Below, piece by piece: positions 1-8,908 of a stretch of 64,000 nucleotides of DNA. The DNA is from Chryseobacterium sp. FH2. Its GTDB lineage: Bacteria; Bacteroidota; Bacteroidia; Flavobacteriales; Weeksellaceae. The position numbers were made by a program, and so were the translations under genes. The notes below the pieces were generated by a model. The model searched no databases and was not told where the DNA came from. It saw only the letters and a program-made list of their open reading frames with translations. Positions within the stretch are counted from its first letter, which is position 1, and each line of letters starts with the position of its first letter. Location of the stretch: positions 1 through 64,000 of the forward strand of contig NZ_LFNE01000008.1 of NCBI RefSeq assembly GCF_001045455.1. Direction: 5' to 3'.

Positions 1-1
1 T

Positions 2-79
2 TTGATTCAGGGGGCTTACCTGGTGACCATTAAAACGGAGGAGAATAAAACCGCAAATGCCAAAGTGATTAAGAAATAA
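2..79 (+). CDS. 3' end of a protein with a T9SS type A sorting domain (partial)
   Basis: The left edge holds the last 25 codons of an ORF whose translation ends in GAYLVTIKTEENK...KVIKK. This G-x-Y-hydrophobic-V-x-I pattern followed by a basic tail is the usual end of a T9SS type A C-terminal sorting domain, which directs Bacteroidetes cargo across the outer membrane before it is cleaved. The protein is therefore probably secreted or surface-attached, but its main domain lies outside the window. It ends 8 nt before the first Rhs gene, so the two could be co-transcribed. Confidence 0.6.
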   Translation: MIQGAYLVTIKTEENKTANAKVIKK

Positions 80-87
80 ATACAATT

Positions 88-2892
88 ATGAAAAAAATAT
101 TTTTACTCACCATTTTGATTTTCGCGTTAGGAAAAGCGCAGATTGAAAGAAACTTCGGTGACACTCCGGAACCGATGCCATCAGTTTCTTCATTTTCTTC
201 TTATGTAAACACCCCGATTTCATTATCTACAGGAATTCCCAATATTTCAATTCCTTTGTTTTCACTATCCACGGGTAATCAAAACTTAGCACTTCCCGTC
301 GTATTAAGTTATCACCCCTACAATGCTATCGGTAGTAAAGCAGATAGTGAAGTAGGTCTGGGATGGTCTTTGTTAAAGGGAGGTGTTATTTCCAGGGGCA
401 TTAATAATACTGTTGATGAAGCGTTATCCGACCCGAGTAAATCTGATTATAAGAAAAATGTGTTTGACGATATTTATTATTATGATATTCCGGGAAATTC
501 CGGGAAATTTAAATTTGTAAGAGATACTATCAACAATACTTTTAGCCTAAATAATATTTCCGGAAACAATATTAAGATTGAGTATACCAGAGATCCCAAC
601 AATGCTACACTGATTCTTAATTCCTTCAAAATTACGGATGATAAAGGTTTTAAATATATTTTTGATGATTATAGTATTTCCAGGTATGACATTGGTTACA
701 AGGGATTTAATTATAAATCTGCTTTTTTCCTGACCAAAATAATAGATGAAAATGATATTGTTGTTGCTAATTTTGGCTATCAGAAAAACAGTAAATATAA
801 AGGAGATTCAACAGTTTTGTTATACCAGAACTGTAAATTAGAAAACATATCTACACAATACGGGAAAATTGCATTTGAGTATACCTATAGTAATTTTTCG
901 GAAACGACAGGAAAAGGTGATCCCTATCAATTAAACGCCGTTTCGTTATCAGATGCTGCTTCTCATCTTATCGCTAAATATAAGTTAGTTTACTCCTCTT
1001 TTCATAGTTATGCACTGACCAAGAACAACAATGAAGACAAAAGGATATTAACTGATGTAAAAAAGCTGGACAAAAACGGGCAGGTCATAGAAACAAGAAC
1101 ATTTGAATATGATCAATATGGTTCAGAAACAAATTACAGCCCGTCCGGTAACCCGTCCGAATATGGTAACTTCCTGTGTCCGAGTGGTAATCATAAAAAT
1201 CCCGGCAGTTTTACGCTTGGATTGCTTAAAAAAATGATATTACCGGAGGGAGGATACGTGATATATAATTTTGAAGCAGGAGAGATTTATTATGATAACA
1301 GTTATCTTCAGCTTAATAATAATGAAATAACTGATCCGAGAATACAGTTTTTAAACCTTGCCAATACCACAAATTTCGATACGAATGTTACTCGGGATTA
1401 TACATTTCAGGTAACAGGTACCAAGAGGTTTTTTATGGCCCAATTAACTGAAAATGTTTATATTATATCAAATCCACACGGAGATATCATTATTCCGCCA
1501 ACCTATAAACTGCTGAACTCATCGGGAGCAGAAATAAATGCATATACTAACAATTGTACAGATGTAAAATATTACAACCTGACTCCGGGAACTTATACCC
1601 TTAAAATAAGCGGTAATGGAGATGGTTCTATTAAAGCTTATTCTATTGCCACTCTGTCGCCGCCTTATAAAAACAGCTTCCAGAATGAAGTCCCGCGTAT
1701 TGCCAATATCAAATATTACAGTTCTTCCAATAGTCTTAAAAAATCTGTAAGCTACAGCTATGATTCATTTACCAATCCCAATGATTCCAGCGGCCAGGAG
1801 TTTACCAATGAAGTATGTAATTTTGATGATTATGTAAGTAGTTTTATTTTGTACACCAATGTAAAAGAAACTTATGGTGGGGAATCTGAAAATATCGGGT
1901 ATTCAAAATATTATTTTAAAACTCCCAATGATTATTCAGTAAGCGGAGATTTCTTTTATAAGCCTTATTACAATATTGTTACTTCAGGAGTCCTTACCAA
2001 AAAAGAAACTTTCAATCAGCAGAATCAGCTAATATCTGATGATAATATGGAATATGTGTTAGAGGAAATCAATAATGTCCCCGAATATTTAATCTGTGGC
2101 TCTTATAAATCTAAAACTTCATGGATGAAATCTTCCAAAACCATATCCAAAACATACTATGATAACGGAAGCAGTTTGCAGAATACTACAGAAACATCTT
2201 TTAATGCCGACAATTTTCAGCCTTCTTTAATAAAAGAAACAACGTCTGAGGGAAAGGTGACGGAGAAAAAGATGTATTACGCTTCAGACCTGGATAATAT
2301 CCGTCTTACGAATGCTAATATGATTGCTATACCGCTCCGGACAGAGGTAAAAGTAAACGGTGCTCTTGTAAGTAAGGCAGAAACAAAATATGATGATGCC
2401 TCAAACCTATATCCGTCATCTGTTGTGAGCTATGATATGCAAAATCAGAATCAGGTAACCGCAATAACTCTTGATAAGTATGATGAAAAAGGAAATCTTG
2501 TACAGGTTTCGGATAAGAGTAATGTTCCGGTGACGACCATTTGGGGATACAATAAAACCCAGCCGATTGCTAAGATTGAAGGGCTGGCTTATCAGCAGGT
2601 TATCAGCCTGCAAACAGTAATAGCAGCGATTAATGCTTCAAATGCCGATGCCGATAATCCTGCCGGTGAATCCTCTTTATTGCAGGCGCTGGAAAATCTG
2701 AGAAAAGATGCTGTATTAAAGAACTATTCCGTTACCACCTATACTTATGACCCTTTAGTTGGAATGACCAACAGTATTTCGCCCAATGGGGTGAAAACCA
2801 CGTATCTGTATGACAATGCCAACAGGCTTGTAAAAATCACAGATGCCAACGGCAAAACCCTAAAGGAATATCAGTATAATTATAAACACTAA
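88..2892 (+). CDS. Exported Rhs/YD-repeat shell protein, first of a pair
   Basis: This 934-residue protein has a clear Sec signal peptide (residues 1-17, ending GKAQ). Its N-terminal region (about 20-110) contains the block 'GIPNISIPLFSLSTG' and 'EVGLGWSLLKGGVISR', which resembles the start of SpvB/Rhs-type shell proteins. The middle is rich in Tyr/Asn beta-strand sequence. The last 70 residues hold YD-type repeats ('TYTYDP', 'TTYLYDNANRLVKITD'). It has no toxin tip and no T9SS tail and stops 6 nt before the next gene, which starts with its own signal peptide and continues the YD-repeat architecture. I infer that the two proteins together form one Rhs cocoon, comparable in layout to the TcB/TcC pair of Tc toxins. 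The start ATG at 88 is supported by the signal peptide. Confidence 0.7.
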   Translation: MKKIFLLTILIFALGKAQIERNFGDTPEPMPSVSSFSSYVNTPISLSTGIPNISIPLFSLSTGNQNLALPVVLSYHPYNAIGSKADSEVGLGWSLLKGGVISRGINNTVDEALSDPSKSDYKKNVFDDIYYYDIPGNSGKFKFVRDTINNTFSLNNISGNNIKIEYTRDPNNATLILNSFKITDDKGFKYIFDDYSISRYDIGYKGFNYKSAFFLTKIIDENDIVVANFGYQKNSKYKGDSTVLLYQNCKLENISTQYGKIAFEYTYSNFSETTGKGDPYQLNAVSLSDAASHLIAKYKLVYSSFHSYALTKNNNEDKRILTDVKKLDKNGQVIETRTFEYDQYGSETNYSPSGNPSEYGNFLCPSGNHKNPGSFTLGLLKKMILPEGGYVIYNFEAGEIYYDNSYLQLNNNEITDPRIQFLNLANTTNFDTNVTRDYTFQVTGTKRFFMAQLTENVYIISNPHGDIIIPPTYKLLNSSGAEINAYTNNCTDVKYYNLTPGTYTLKISGNGDGSIKAYSIATLSPPYKNSFQNEVPRIANIKYYSSSNSLKKSVSYSYDSFTNPNDSSGQEFTNEVCNFDDYVSSFILYTNVKETYGGESENIGYSKYYFKTPNDYSVSGDFFYKPYYNIVTSGVLTKKETFNQQNQLISDDNMEYVLEEINNVPEYLICGSYKSKTSWMKSSKTISKTYYDNGSSLQNTTETSFNADNFQPSLIKETTSEGKVTEKKMYYASDLDNIRLTNANMIAIPLRTEVKVNGALVSKAETKYDDASNLYPSSVVSYDMQNQNQVTAITLDKYDEKGNLVQVSDKSNVPVTTIWGYNKTQPIAKIEGLAYQQVISLQTVIAAINASNADADNPAGESSLLQALENLRKDAVLKNYSVTTYTYDPLVGMTNSISPNGVKTTYLYDNANRLVKITDANGKTLKEYQYNYKH

Positions 2893-2898
2893 TTTCAG

Positions 2899-5800
2899 AT
2901 GAAAAAAATAATATCGTTATTCAATATTTTGTTTGTAGCAGGATATTCTTATGCTCAGGCATTACAGGCAACTTCTTCAGAAAACTATACCTACAGCAAA
3001 ACCTGCCTTGACGAAACCTGTACAAAAAAAGCAGAACAGGTTCAATATTTTGACGATTTGGGAAGGCCTAAGCAGGTCGTTGACATTAAAGCAACCCCAT
3101 CGGGAAAAGATATGGCAACTCCCATTCAATATGATGAATTCGGAAGAACAACAAAAGAATATTTTCCTGTTCCGCAGCCCGGAACCCAGAACGGGGCTAT
3201 TTATACAGACCCTTTGAGCAATGCCCCCAATATCTTCGGAAACGAAAAAATATTCACCGAAAAGCTGTTGGAAAACTCTCCGCTGAACAGGGTTAAAAAA
3301 GTAACGCCTCCGGGAAATGACTGGGCGTCACATCCTGCAAATATTACCTACAGTGCAAACCTCGCAGGAGAAGTAAAAAAATATACCGTTTCTACTTCCT
3401 GGCAGGATAATGCCACCTTCTCCACACTCACGGAAAACGGAACCTACGGAGCCAATCAGCTGATGAAAAACACCGTGACAGACGGGGACGGAAACATGAC
3501 GGCCGAATTTAAAACGGCTGACGGGCAAACCGTTTTGGTAAGAAAGAACGACGGAGCCCAAAACATTGATACCTACTATGTTTATAATGAATCCGGACAG
3601 CTGGTGGTGGTAATTCCGCCTTTAGCTTCTGCTGCCCCGGTACATCAGACGGCTTTGGATAACTTATGTTACCAATACCGCTATGACGGGCTCGGAAGGC
3701 TTGTCGAAAAGAAGCTTCCCGGAAAAGGATGGGAATATTTTGTTTACGATAAGGCAGACAGGCAGGTTCTTTCTCAGGATGCCAATATGAAGCCTTCCGG
3801 TAACTGGCTATTCACAAGGTATGATAAATTTTCACGTGTCATTTATACGGGAATTGCAGGCATAGGGGCCACCTATTCCAGAAAAGATGTTCAGGATGCT
3901 GCTGATTATAATGCCGGCATAGGGAATCCATTAACAGAAGAAAGAAACCTGACAGGCTTTAATAAAGGCGGAATGGATATTTATTATGGAAATAACGCTT
4001 ATCCTACTTCCATAATACAGGTATTGACGGTCAATTATTATGATACTTATCCGCAGGGAACCCCTTCCAGGCCCGCACAGGTATTGGGACAAAATACCAT
4101 CGGCGACAATATGGAAGCCTCCGTCAATACCAAAAACCTTCCTACCGCTTCTTTTGTTAAAAACATGGAAGATGACAACTGGACCAAAAGCTATATCTGG
4201 TATGATGAAAAATCCAGGGCAGTGGCAACCTACTCCGTCAATCATCTGGGGGGATATACCAAAACAGAATCTGAGCTTGATTTTGCAGGAATGGTAAAGC
4301 AGAGCAAAACCTACCACAAAAGACTCAATACCGATACTGAAAAAGTCATTACCCAGACTTTTGAGTATGACAGCGGAAACAGGCTTTTGGCACATAAACA
4401 CCAGGTGGATAACAACCCTGTTGAGATACTGGCTCAGAACGAATACAACGAGCTTTCCCAAATAAAAAATAAAAAAGTAGGCGGAACCTTCCCCTCCTCA
4501 CCGCTGCAAAGCATTGATTATACCTACAATATCCAGGGCAACCTTACCAAAATCAATGACCCGGCCAACCTCAACGGGAAGCTTTTCGGGTATGAAATAA
4601 AATATACCAGCCCTCAATACACCAATGTCGGGACAGGAAAATACAACGGAACCATCTCGGAAATCGACTGGAAAAATGCCAATGAAGATGTGCTGAAAAG
4701 ATATACGTATACTTATGACGGCCTTAACAGGTTAAAAGATGCTGTCTATAGCGAACCCAACTCCAGCACACCGTTTAACAACAATTTCAATGAAAATATT
4801 TCTTACGACATTAATGGAAATATCAAAACATTGAAAAGAAATGCTTTTCCTGTTTCCGGAAATACAGCAACACTCGTAGATGATTTGGTATATGACTATG
4901 TGGGAAACCGTTTAGCAAGAATTCAGGAAAACGCTTTAAATGAGAGCGGTTACGAGGGAGGAAACCATCTTATATCTTATGATGCGAACGGGAATATGAC
5001 AGATATGCTTGATAAAGGCATTCAGTCCATCAGCTACAATGAGCTGAACTTACCCAGACAGTTTTCTATCAGCCAGACAAATCCTTTAGGCCAGGTTTCA
5101 AATTCAACTATTGATTACCTCTACAGCGCCGGGGGCACAAAGCTTCGTAAAAATTACAGAAACTTGGGAATGGGTGCCATAATTACCCGTATGACGGATT
5201 ACCTGGATGGCTTTCAATATACCTATAATGATAACGGGACAGGCGGTATTTGCCTGGAATGCAGAACGGAAAATGCTTTTGAAATCCAGGCTTATAAAGG
5301 AATCATAGATTTCCCCGTTCCTGCCCTTGCTGAATGGAAACTTGATTTTGTGGCGACAGCAGAAGGATTTTACAGTTTTACGGAAAACCGTTATATTTAC
5401 CAGTATAAAGACCACCTGGGAAATACAAGGGTAAGTTTTGCAAAAAACAGCGAAGGCGTTCTTGAGATAAAAGATACCAATAATTTCTATCCCCTGGGAC
5501 TGAACCATATCGGAAGTTCTGCCGCTTCTAATTTTGGAAGTTTTTATTCCTATAAATACAACGGCAAGGAACTCCAGGAAACGGGAATGTATGATTATGG
5601 AGCAAGATTTTACCTGCCGGATTTGGGAAGATGGGGCGTAATTGACCCATTGGCAGAGACTTCAAGAAGGTTTTCACCATACCATTATGCCATGAACAAC
5701 CCCGTGATGTTCATCGACCCCGACGGAAGGAAAGCCGTAACCCCTATCGGATATGCTGAAAATGGAGCCCCTGCGGGTTCTTTATGGTGGTATTATGCAG

Positions 5801-6537
5801 GTGGCGGAAGCTCTGTATTTGGTTCAGCAGAAAACTGGATTGGCGCTGGTACAGGAGAAGGAAGAGGAAGTCATGCGGATGGCAGCGGGTTTATCAGGGA
5901 ACCTAAGACTTTTGGGGAAACACAGGCCTTTAGGGATATTATGAATGCTGCTTATACTCCTGATTTCTCGAAGTTTGATTTTACGAAATTTGGATTGAAT
6001 GATCTGGATAATAACGATAATAATGACTGTCCGAAATGTCCTAAAAAAGCGAAGGATGGACAAATGTATTCTATAGGATTTACTGGCTATCAATATAGAA
6101 ATGGAAATTGGGTTGAACTTGAACCTGGTACTTCTGTTGAATATAAAGGAAAGTCTTATTTTAATCCTTCGGTAGAACCAATAACAGGAGATGTCCCTAT
6201 TGGACCAGCTGGATCATTTAATATTTTAAAAGCATTCAAATCTGGATTATCACTTTTTAAAGGTGGAAGTTTAACGAATATTGGTCGTGCAGTAACTAAA
6301 CATCCTCAATATTTTGGATTTGAATCTACTGAAGCTCTAATGAAGGTATTTAGAAATCCAAATGCTATAAATAAATTAGGCGCAGATATGGTAAAAGATA
6401 TTTTGCGTAATGGGGTCAAAACCACAGGTGCTGGAGGGCGTTATCCTCAAGGTTGGGTTACTTATACATTACCAAATGGCAATGCCGCAAGCTGGAGTAT
6501 AGATGGAGTATTTATAGGTTTTAGAGGGTTAAAATAA
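2899..6537 (+). CDS. DUF6443/RHS repeat-associated core protein with C-terminal toxin tip
   Basis: This 1212-residue protein carries a signal peptide (1-20, ending SYAQ). A DUF6443-like N-terminal domain follows (about 25-180; 'YFDDLGRPKQVVDIKA', 'DEFGRTTKEYFPVP'), then many YD repeats. The Rhs core hallmark runs to about residue 950: 'YQYKDHLGNTRVSF', 'YKYNGKELQETGMYDYGARFY', 'DLGRWGVIDPLAE', 'NNPVMFIDPDGR'. In Rhs proteins the residues after this PxDPDGR-type end are the variable effector. Here the tip is about 265 residues, AT-richer than the core, and ends 'GWVTYTLPNGNAASW...DGVFIGFRG'. I do not recognise the toxin family with certainty; the small C-terminal beta-rich domain could be an RNase of the BECR type, which is a guess. 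The neighbour at 6547 is its likely immunity protein. Confidence 0.85.
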   Translation: MKKIISLFNILFVAGYSYAQALQATSSENYTYSKTCLDETCTKKAEQVQYFDDLGRPKQVVDIKATPSGKDMATPIQYDEFGRTTKEYFPVPQPGTQNGAIYTDPLSNAPNIFGNEKIFTEKLLENSPLNRVKKVTPPGNDWASHPANITYSANLAGEVKKYTVSTSWQDNATFSTLTENGTYGANQLMKNTVTDGDGNMTAEFKTADGQTVLVRKNDGAQNIDTYYVYNESGQLVVVIPPLASAAPVHQTALDNLCYQYRYDGLGRLVEKKLPGKGWEYFVYDKADRQVLSQDANMKPSGNWLFTRYDKFSRVIYTGIAGIGATYSRKDVQDAADYNAGIGNPLTEERNLTGFNKGGMDIYYGNNAYPTSIIQVLTVNYYDTYPQGTPSRPAQVLGQNTIGDNMEASVNTKNLPTASFVKNMEDDNWTKSYIWYDEKSRAVATYSVNHLGGYTKTESELDFAGMVKQSKTYHKRLNTDTEKVITQTFEYDSGNRLLAHKHQVDNNPVEILAQNEYNELSQIKNKKVGGTFPSSPLQSIDYTYNIQGNLTKINDPANLNGKLFGYEIKYTSPQYTNVGTGKYNGTISEIDWKNANEDVLKRYTYTYDGLNRLKDAVYSEPNSSTPFNNNFNENISYDINGNIKTLKRNAFPVSGNTATLVDDLVYDYVGNRLARIQENALNESGYEGGNHLISYDANGNMTDMLDKGIQSISYNELNLPRQFSISQTNPLGQVSNSTIDYLYSAGGTKLRKNYRNLGMGAIITRMTDYLDGFQYTYNDNGTGGICLECRTENAFEIQAYKGIIDFPVPALAEWKLDFVATAEGFYSFTENRYIYQYKDHLGNTRVSFAKNSEGVLEIKDTNNFYPLGLNHIGSSAASNFGSFYSYKYNGKELQETGMYDYGARFYLPDLGRWGVIDPLAETSRRFSPYHYAMNNPVMFIDPDGRKAVTPIGYAENGAPAGSLWWYYAGGGSSVFGSAENWIGAGTGEGRGSHADGSGFIREPKTFGETQAFRDIMNAAYTPDFSKFDFTKFGLNDLDNNDNNDCPKCPKKAKDGQMYSIGFTGYQYRNGNWVELEPGTSVEYKGKSYFNPSVEPITGDVPIGPAGSFNILKAFKSGLSLFKGGSLTNIGRAVTKHPQYFGFESTEALMKVFRNPNAINKLGADMVKDILRNGVKTTGAGGRYPQGWVTYTLPNGNAASWSIDGVFIGFRGLK

Positions 6538-6546
6538 ATTAATTAT

Positions 6547-6804
6547 ATGAAAAATAACATTAAAATAGAAGAAGTAGGAGATATTAATTCGGATTATCCT
6601 TACTTAGAAGTTTTTTTTAATGATGAGTCGTCACCATTTTTAGAAGTATCAATTTATAATGAAGAATTATCATTTAAGATCTATCCTATTAGAAAAGATA
6701 TCATTTTGACTAATCAAGAATGGGATTATATTAATAAAACTGCTAATGAATTCCTACCACGTGCTTTAAAAAATGAAGATGATTATCTTAATTGGCAGGG
6801 ATAG
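6547..6804 (+). CDS. Putative immunity protein for the Rhs tip
   Basis: An 85-residue acidic protein without signal peptide or membrane segment, starting 10 nt after the Rhs toxin gene. It is AT-rich compared with the Rhs core, as is usual for tip-immunity pairs. I do not recognise the family. The call rests on position (immediately 3' of a polymorphic toxin tip on the same strand), small size, acidity and composition. A cytoplasmic immunity protein implies that the cognate tip acts in the cytoplasm. Confidence 0.55.
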   Translation: MKNNIKIEEVGDINSDYPYLEVFFNDESSPFLEVSIYNEELSFKIYPIRKDIILTNQEWDYINKTANEFLPRALKNEDDYLNWQG

Positions 6805-6848
6805 TATCTGAGCCTGCAGATTTGTAATCCGTGAGCAATAATAAAGAA

Positions 6849-6867
6849 CCCACCGCTTTGCGGTGGG
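6849..6867 (+). terminator. GC-rich hairpin after the Rhs-immunity pair
   Basis: The sequence CCCACCGC-TTT-GCGGTGGG forms an 8-bp perfect stem in otherwise AT-rich DNA. There is no clear T-run after it (GGAAAG follows), so termination would be weak or the T-run was lost at the recombination junction immediately downstream. The same stem arms recur in the longer palindrome at 14983-15020, suggesting that both derive from ends of Rhs cassettes. Confidence 0.5.
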
Positions 6868-6876
6868 GAAAGTCCT

Positions 6877-7055
6877 TCATTTCAGTTTCCAAAAGGACAG
6901 GAAGAATTTTATCAGAAAAATTATCCTGCTTTTTATGATTTTGTGAAGAATGTTTTGCCGAAAATGACCGGAGATAAAAATTTTATGGAGGCATTGAGTA
7001 TAGCTAGTGGTTTTTCAGTCGACGAATTAAAAGAAGTTTTTCAATATGGAGCATT
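6877..7055 (+). pseudogene. Fragment of an unrecognised protein, truncated at both ends
   Basis: An open frame reads 'FPKGQEEFYQKNYPAFYDFVKN', then 'LPKMTGDKNFMEALS', 'GFSVDELKEVFQYG'. This is a well-formed soluble, helical protein segment, but it has no credible start. It follows a hairpin and is cut at about 7056, where the sequence changes to antisense DNA of a regulator fragment. I take it to be the remnant of a displaced Rhs C-terminal region or a neighbouring cargo gene. A GTG at 6943 could start translation, but the encoded C-terminus beyond 7056 is antisense nonsense. Confidence 0.4.
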
Positions 7056-7165
7056 GTGTAGATGGTCTGTTTTTCATCATCGGAAAGACTTTCCACAAGA
7101 GCTACTTTTTCCATCAGGGATTTATCGAGTGAGTTAATCTCTTTGAGTTCATCGGTAGAAGCATC
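7056..7165 (-). pseudogene. Fragment of an XRE-type regulator (C-terminal part)
   Basis: On the minus strand the translation 'DELKEINSLDKSLMEKVALVES' continues 'LSDDEKQTIYTML'. This matches the dimerisation/C-terminal segment usual in small XRE helix-turn-helix regulators of this group; the intact XRE protein at 11129-11464 ends similarly ('LLEKSIVSKILDIQKLKEND'). The HTH domain is absent and both flanks change abruptly to unrelated coding fragments, so this is a gene scrap. The reading frame continues a little way into flanking DNA by chance. Confidence 0.45.
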
Positions 7166-7168
7166 ATC

Positions 7169-7639
7169 CATTATCAGAACCAAAGGAACGCAGGAGAAAC
7201 CGACCGAAACGAACAGGAAAAGGCAATCAGTTTTATACAAAAAGCGATAAGAAATTTAAAACATTACGAGGTTATGAATCCTTATGCAACAAAACTCAAT
7301 CATCCTAAAAAAGTTCATAAAATAAGGAGACTTAACGAAACGTATCAGGCGGTAATAAAGCAGGTTACCTTTATCAATCAGTATCAGAGAGAAGTTAAAA
7401 ACGGTTATTTAATTACAGATATCGAAGATATAGAACAGGCTACAGAAGTACTGTTTGAGAGCATTGTGTTGAAAGTTGACGAGCTGGAGGGAAGTTTACA
7501 ACAGTTTTTTGAGAAGCTGAAGAAAGCTTTTGAATACAGAGAATTTAATCGTTTTGAAGCAATGGAAGTTACGTGATTTAAAAAGACACAATTACAGTTC
7601 TACATGAACGAATTGGTAGGGTTGGAATATTTAAAACAA
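7169..7639 (+). pseudogene. C-terminal remnant of a mobile-element primase/helicase-like protein, with in-frame stop
   Basis: The plus-strand frame runs 'NEQEKAISFIQKAIRNLKHYE' without its first residue, then 'VMNPYATKL', 'ETYQAVIKQVTFINQYQREV', 'DIEDIEQATEVLFESIVLKVDELEG'. I recognise this as resembling the C-terminal region of primase-like proteins of Bacteroidetes mobile elements (inference from memory, not a search). A TGA at 7574-7576 interrupts it, but the same frame continues 'FKKTQLQFYMNELVGLEYLKQ', a winged-helix-like segment that fits the family's normal end; CGA to TGA is the likely change. At about 7640 the frame passes directly into Rhs core sequence. The N-terminal catalytic part is missing. 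Confidence 0.45.
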
Positions 7640-8902
7640 ATCGGTTACCTAGATGGTTTTCAATATACTTATCGTGAATCCTCTACGTGTTTGTGGTGTA
7701 AAACAGAAGTCGCCTTCGAGCAGCAGGCTTTCAAAACATTTGATCCCCTGCCCACCATCCCGCAATGGGACCTTGATTTTGTACCTACAGCAGAAGGATT
7801 TTACAGTTTCACGGAAAACCGTTATATTTACCAGTACAGAGACCACCTGGGAAATGCAAGGGTAAGTTTTGGAAAAAACAGCGAAGGCGTTCTGGAAACC
7901 ACGGATACCAATAATTATTATCCATTCGGGCTAAACCACATAGGCGGAACAGGTCACGCACAGCTGGGAAGTTATTTTAATTATAAGTATAATGGGAAGG
8001 AGCTGCAGGAGACGGGAATGTATGATTATGGCGCGAGGATGTATATGCCGGATATCGGTAGATGGGGAGTGGTTGACCCACTTGCGGAGAAATCTAGGAG
8101 GTTCTCACCATATACTTATGCTTTAGATAATCCCATCATGTTTGTCGATCCTGATGGTAGGGAAGCTCAACAATGTTGTGCCAAATATTGGAAGGATGCT
8201 TGGACAGGCTTTAAACAAGAAGCCCAAAATATAGTTGTAGGTGGTGCTCAATTGGCTGCAAGACCAGGAAAAATAATTGGAATAACGATAGGGGGAGCAA
8301 TAAATGATGCAAAAGCTGGTAGATATAGTTCTGCCGCAGATAAAATAACCAATTTGACCCATATGGGTACAACGGATATGGTTAAAAATGCATTTAAAGC
8401 AGCTAATGGAGATGGAAAAGCTGCTGGAACATTAGGGGCACAAGGATTAGCGGTACTTGCAGCAGAGGGGGCTGGAAGAATTGCGGGAGCTGGAAAAGGA
8501 GCAAGAAGTGGTGCAGCCGCAGAAGCTGAATCAGCGAATTTAATAAGTGCAAAAAGTACAGCTCCACAAGCAGGTGAGGCATTTCAAAGTTTAGGAGTCA
8601 GTGTAAGTGATGGAAATATTTCTGTAGGTGGGAGATCTGTAGCAAATGGACGATTTGATTTTGTTGTTACTGAGTCAGGAGAACTTAAAGTTGGATCAGG
8701 ACATTACTATTTATCGGGAGGAGCTAACGAAGTTCAAGCGGCAGGGCAACTGCGTCTATATAAAGGACAGGTTATGGAAATCAATAATGCATCAGGACAT
8801 TACCAACCATCTGTGATAGAAGCTAAAAGCTTTCCTTCTATATTATCTAATATGGGGATTGATGTAAGCAAAGCAAAATTAAAAGCGTACACCGCTGATT
8901 AA
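7604..8902 (+). CDS. Headless Rhs core fragment with toxin tip
   Basis: A 432-residue ORF. Its first 14 residues belong to the mobile-element remnant; Rhs core starts at about residue 15 ('YLDGFQYTYRESSTCLWCKTE') and runs through 'YNGKELQETGMYDYGARMYMPD' (minus its last residues) to 'NPIMFVDPDGRE' near residue 188. There is no signal peptide, DUF6443 or YD array, so it cannot be exported as a normal Rhs protein. The tip includes a Gly/Ala-rich stretch (230-305) and a C-terminal domain with 'GSGHYYLSGGANEVQAAGQL' and 'NNASGHYQPS'. That Gly-His-Tyr-x-Pro motif recurs in polymorphic toxins, but I cannot name the family. It is most likely a stored cassette that can replace the expressed tip by recombination across the shared core. 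The start codon is arbitrary. Confidence 0.7.
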   Translation: MNELVGLEYLKQIGYLDGFQYTYRESSTCLWCKTEVAFEQQAFKTFDPLPTIPQWDLDFVPTAEGFYSFTENRYIYQYRDHLGNARVSFGKNSEGVLETTDTNNYYPFGLNHIGGTGHAQLGSYFNYKYNGKELQETGMYDYGARMYMPDIGRWGVVDPLAEKSRRFSPYTYALDNPIMFVDPDGREAQQCCAKYWKDAWTGFKQEAQNIVVGGAQLAARPGKIIGITIGGAINDAKAGRYSSAADKITNLTHMGTTDMVKNAFKAANGDGKAAGTLGAQGLAVLAAEGAGRIAGAGKGARSGAAAEAESANLISAKSTAPQAGEAFQSLGVSVSDGNISVGGRSVANGRFDFVVTESGELKVGSGHYYLSGGANEVQAAGQLRLYKGQVMEINNASGHYQPSVIEAKSFPSILSNMGIDVSKAKLKAYTAD

Positions 8903-8908
8903 AAAGTT

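Noticed and set aside
3931..4461. A 176-codon minus-strand open frame inside the Rhs gene
   Set aside because: It lies wholly opposite strongly coding YD-repeat sequence and has no recognisable domain; it is a shadow.
5104..5508. A 134-codon minus-strand open frame opposite the Rhs core
   Set aside because: The plus strand carries the conserved Rhs core here; the same antisense openness recurs opposite the other core copies because the DNA is repeated.
7004..7240. A complete 78-codon minus-strand gene
   Set aside because: Only its middle (7056-7165) looks like protein of a known type. Its N-terminal part is antisense to the primase-like remnant and its end is antisense to another fragment.
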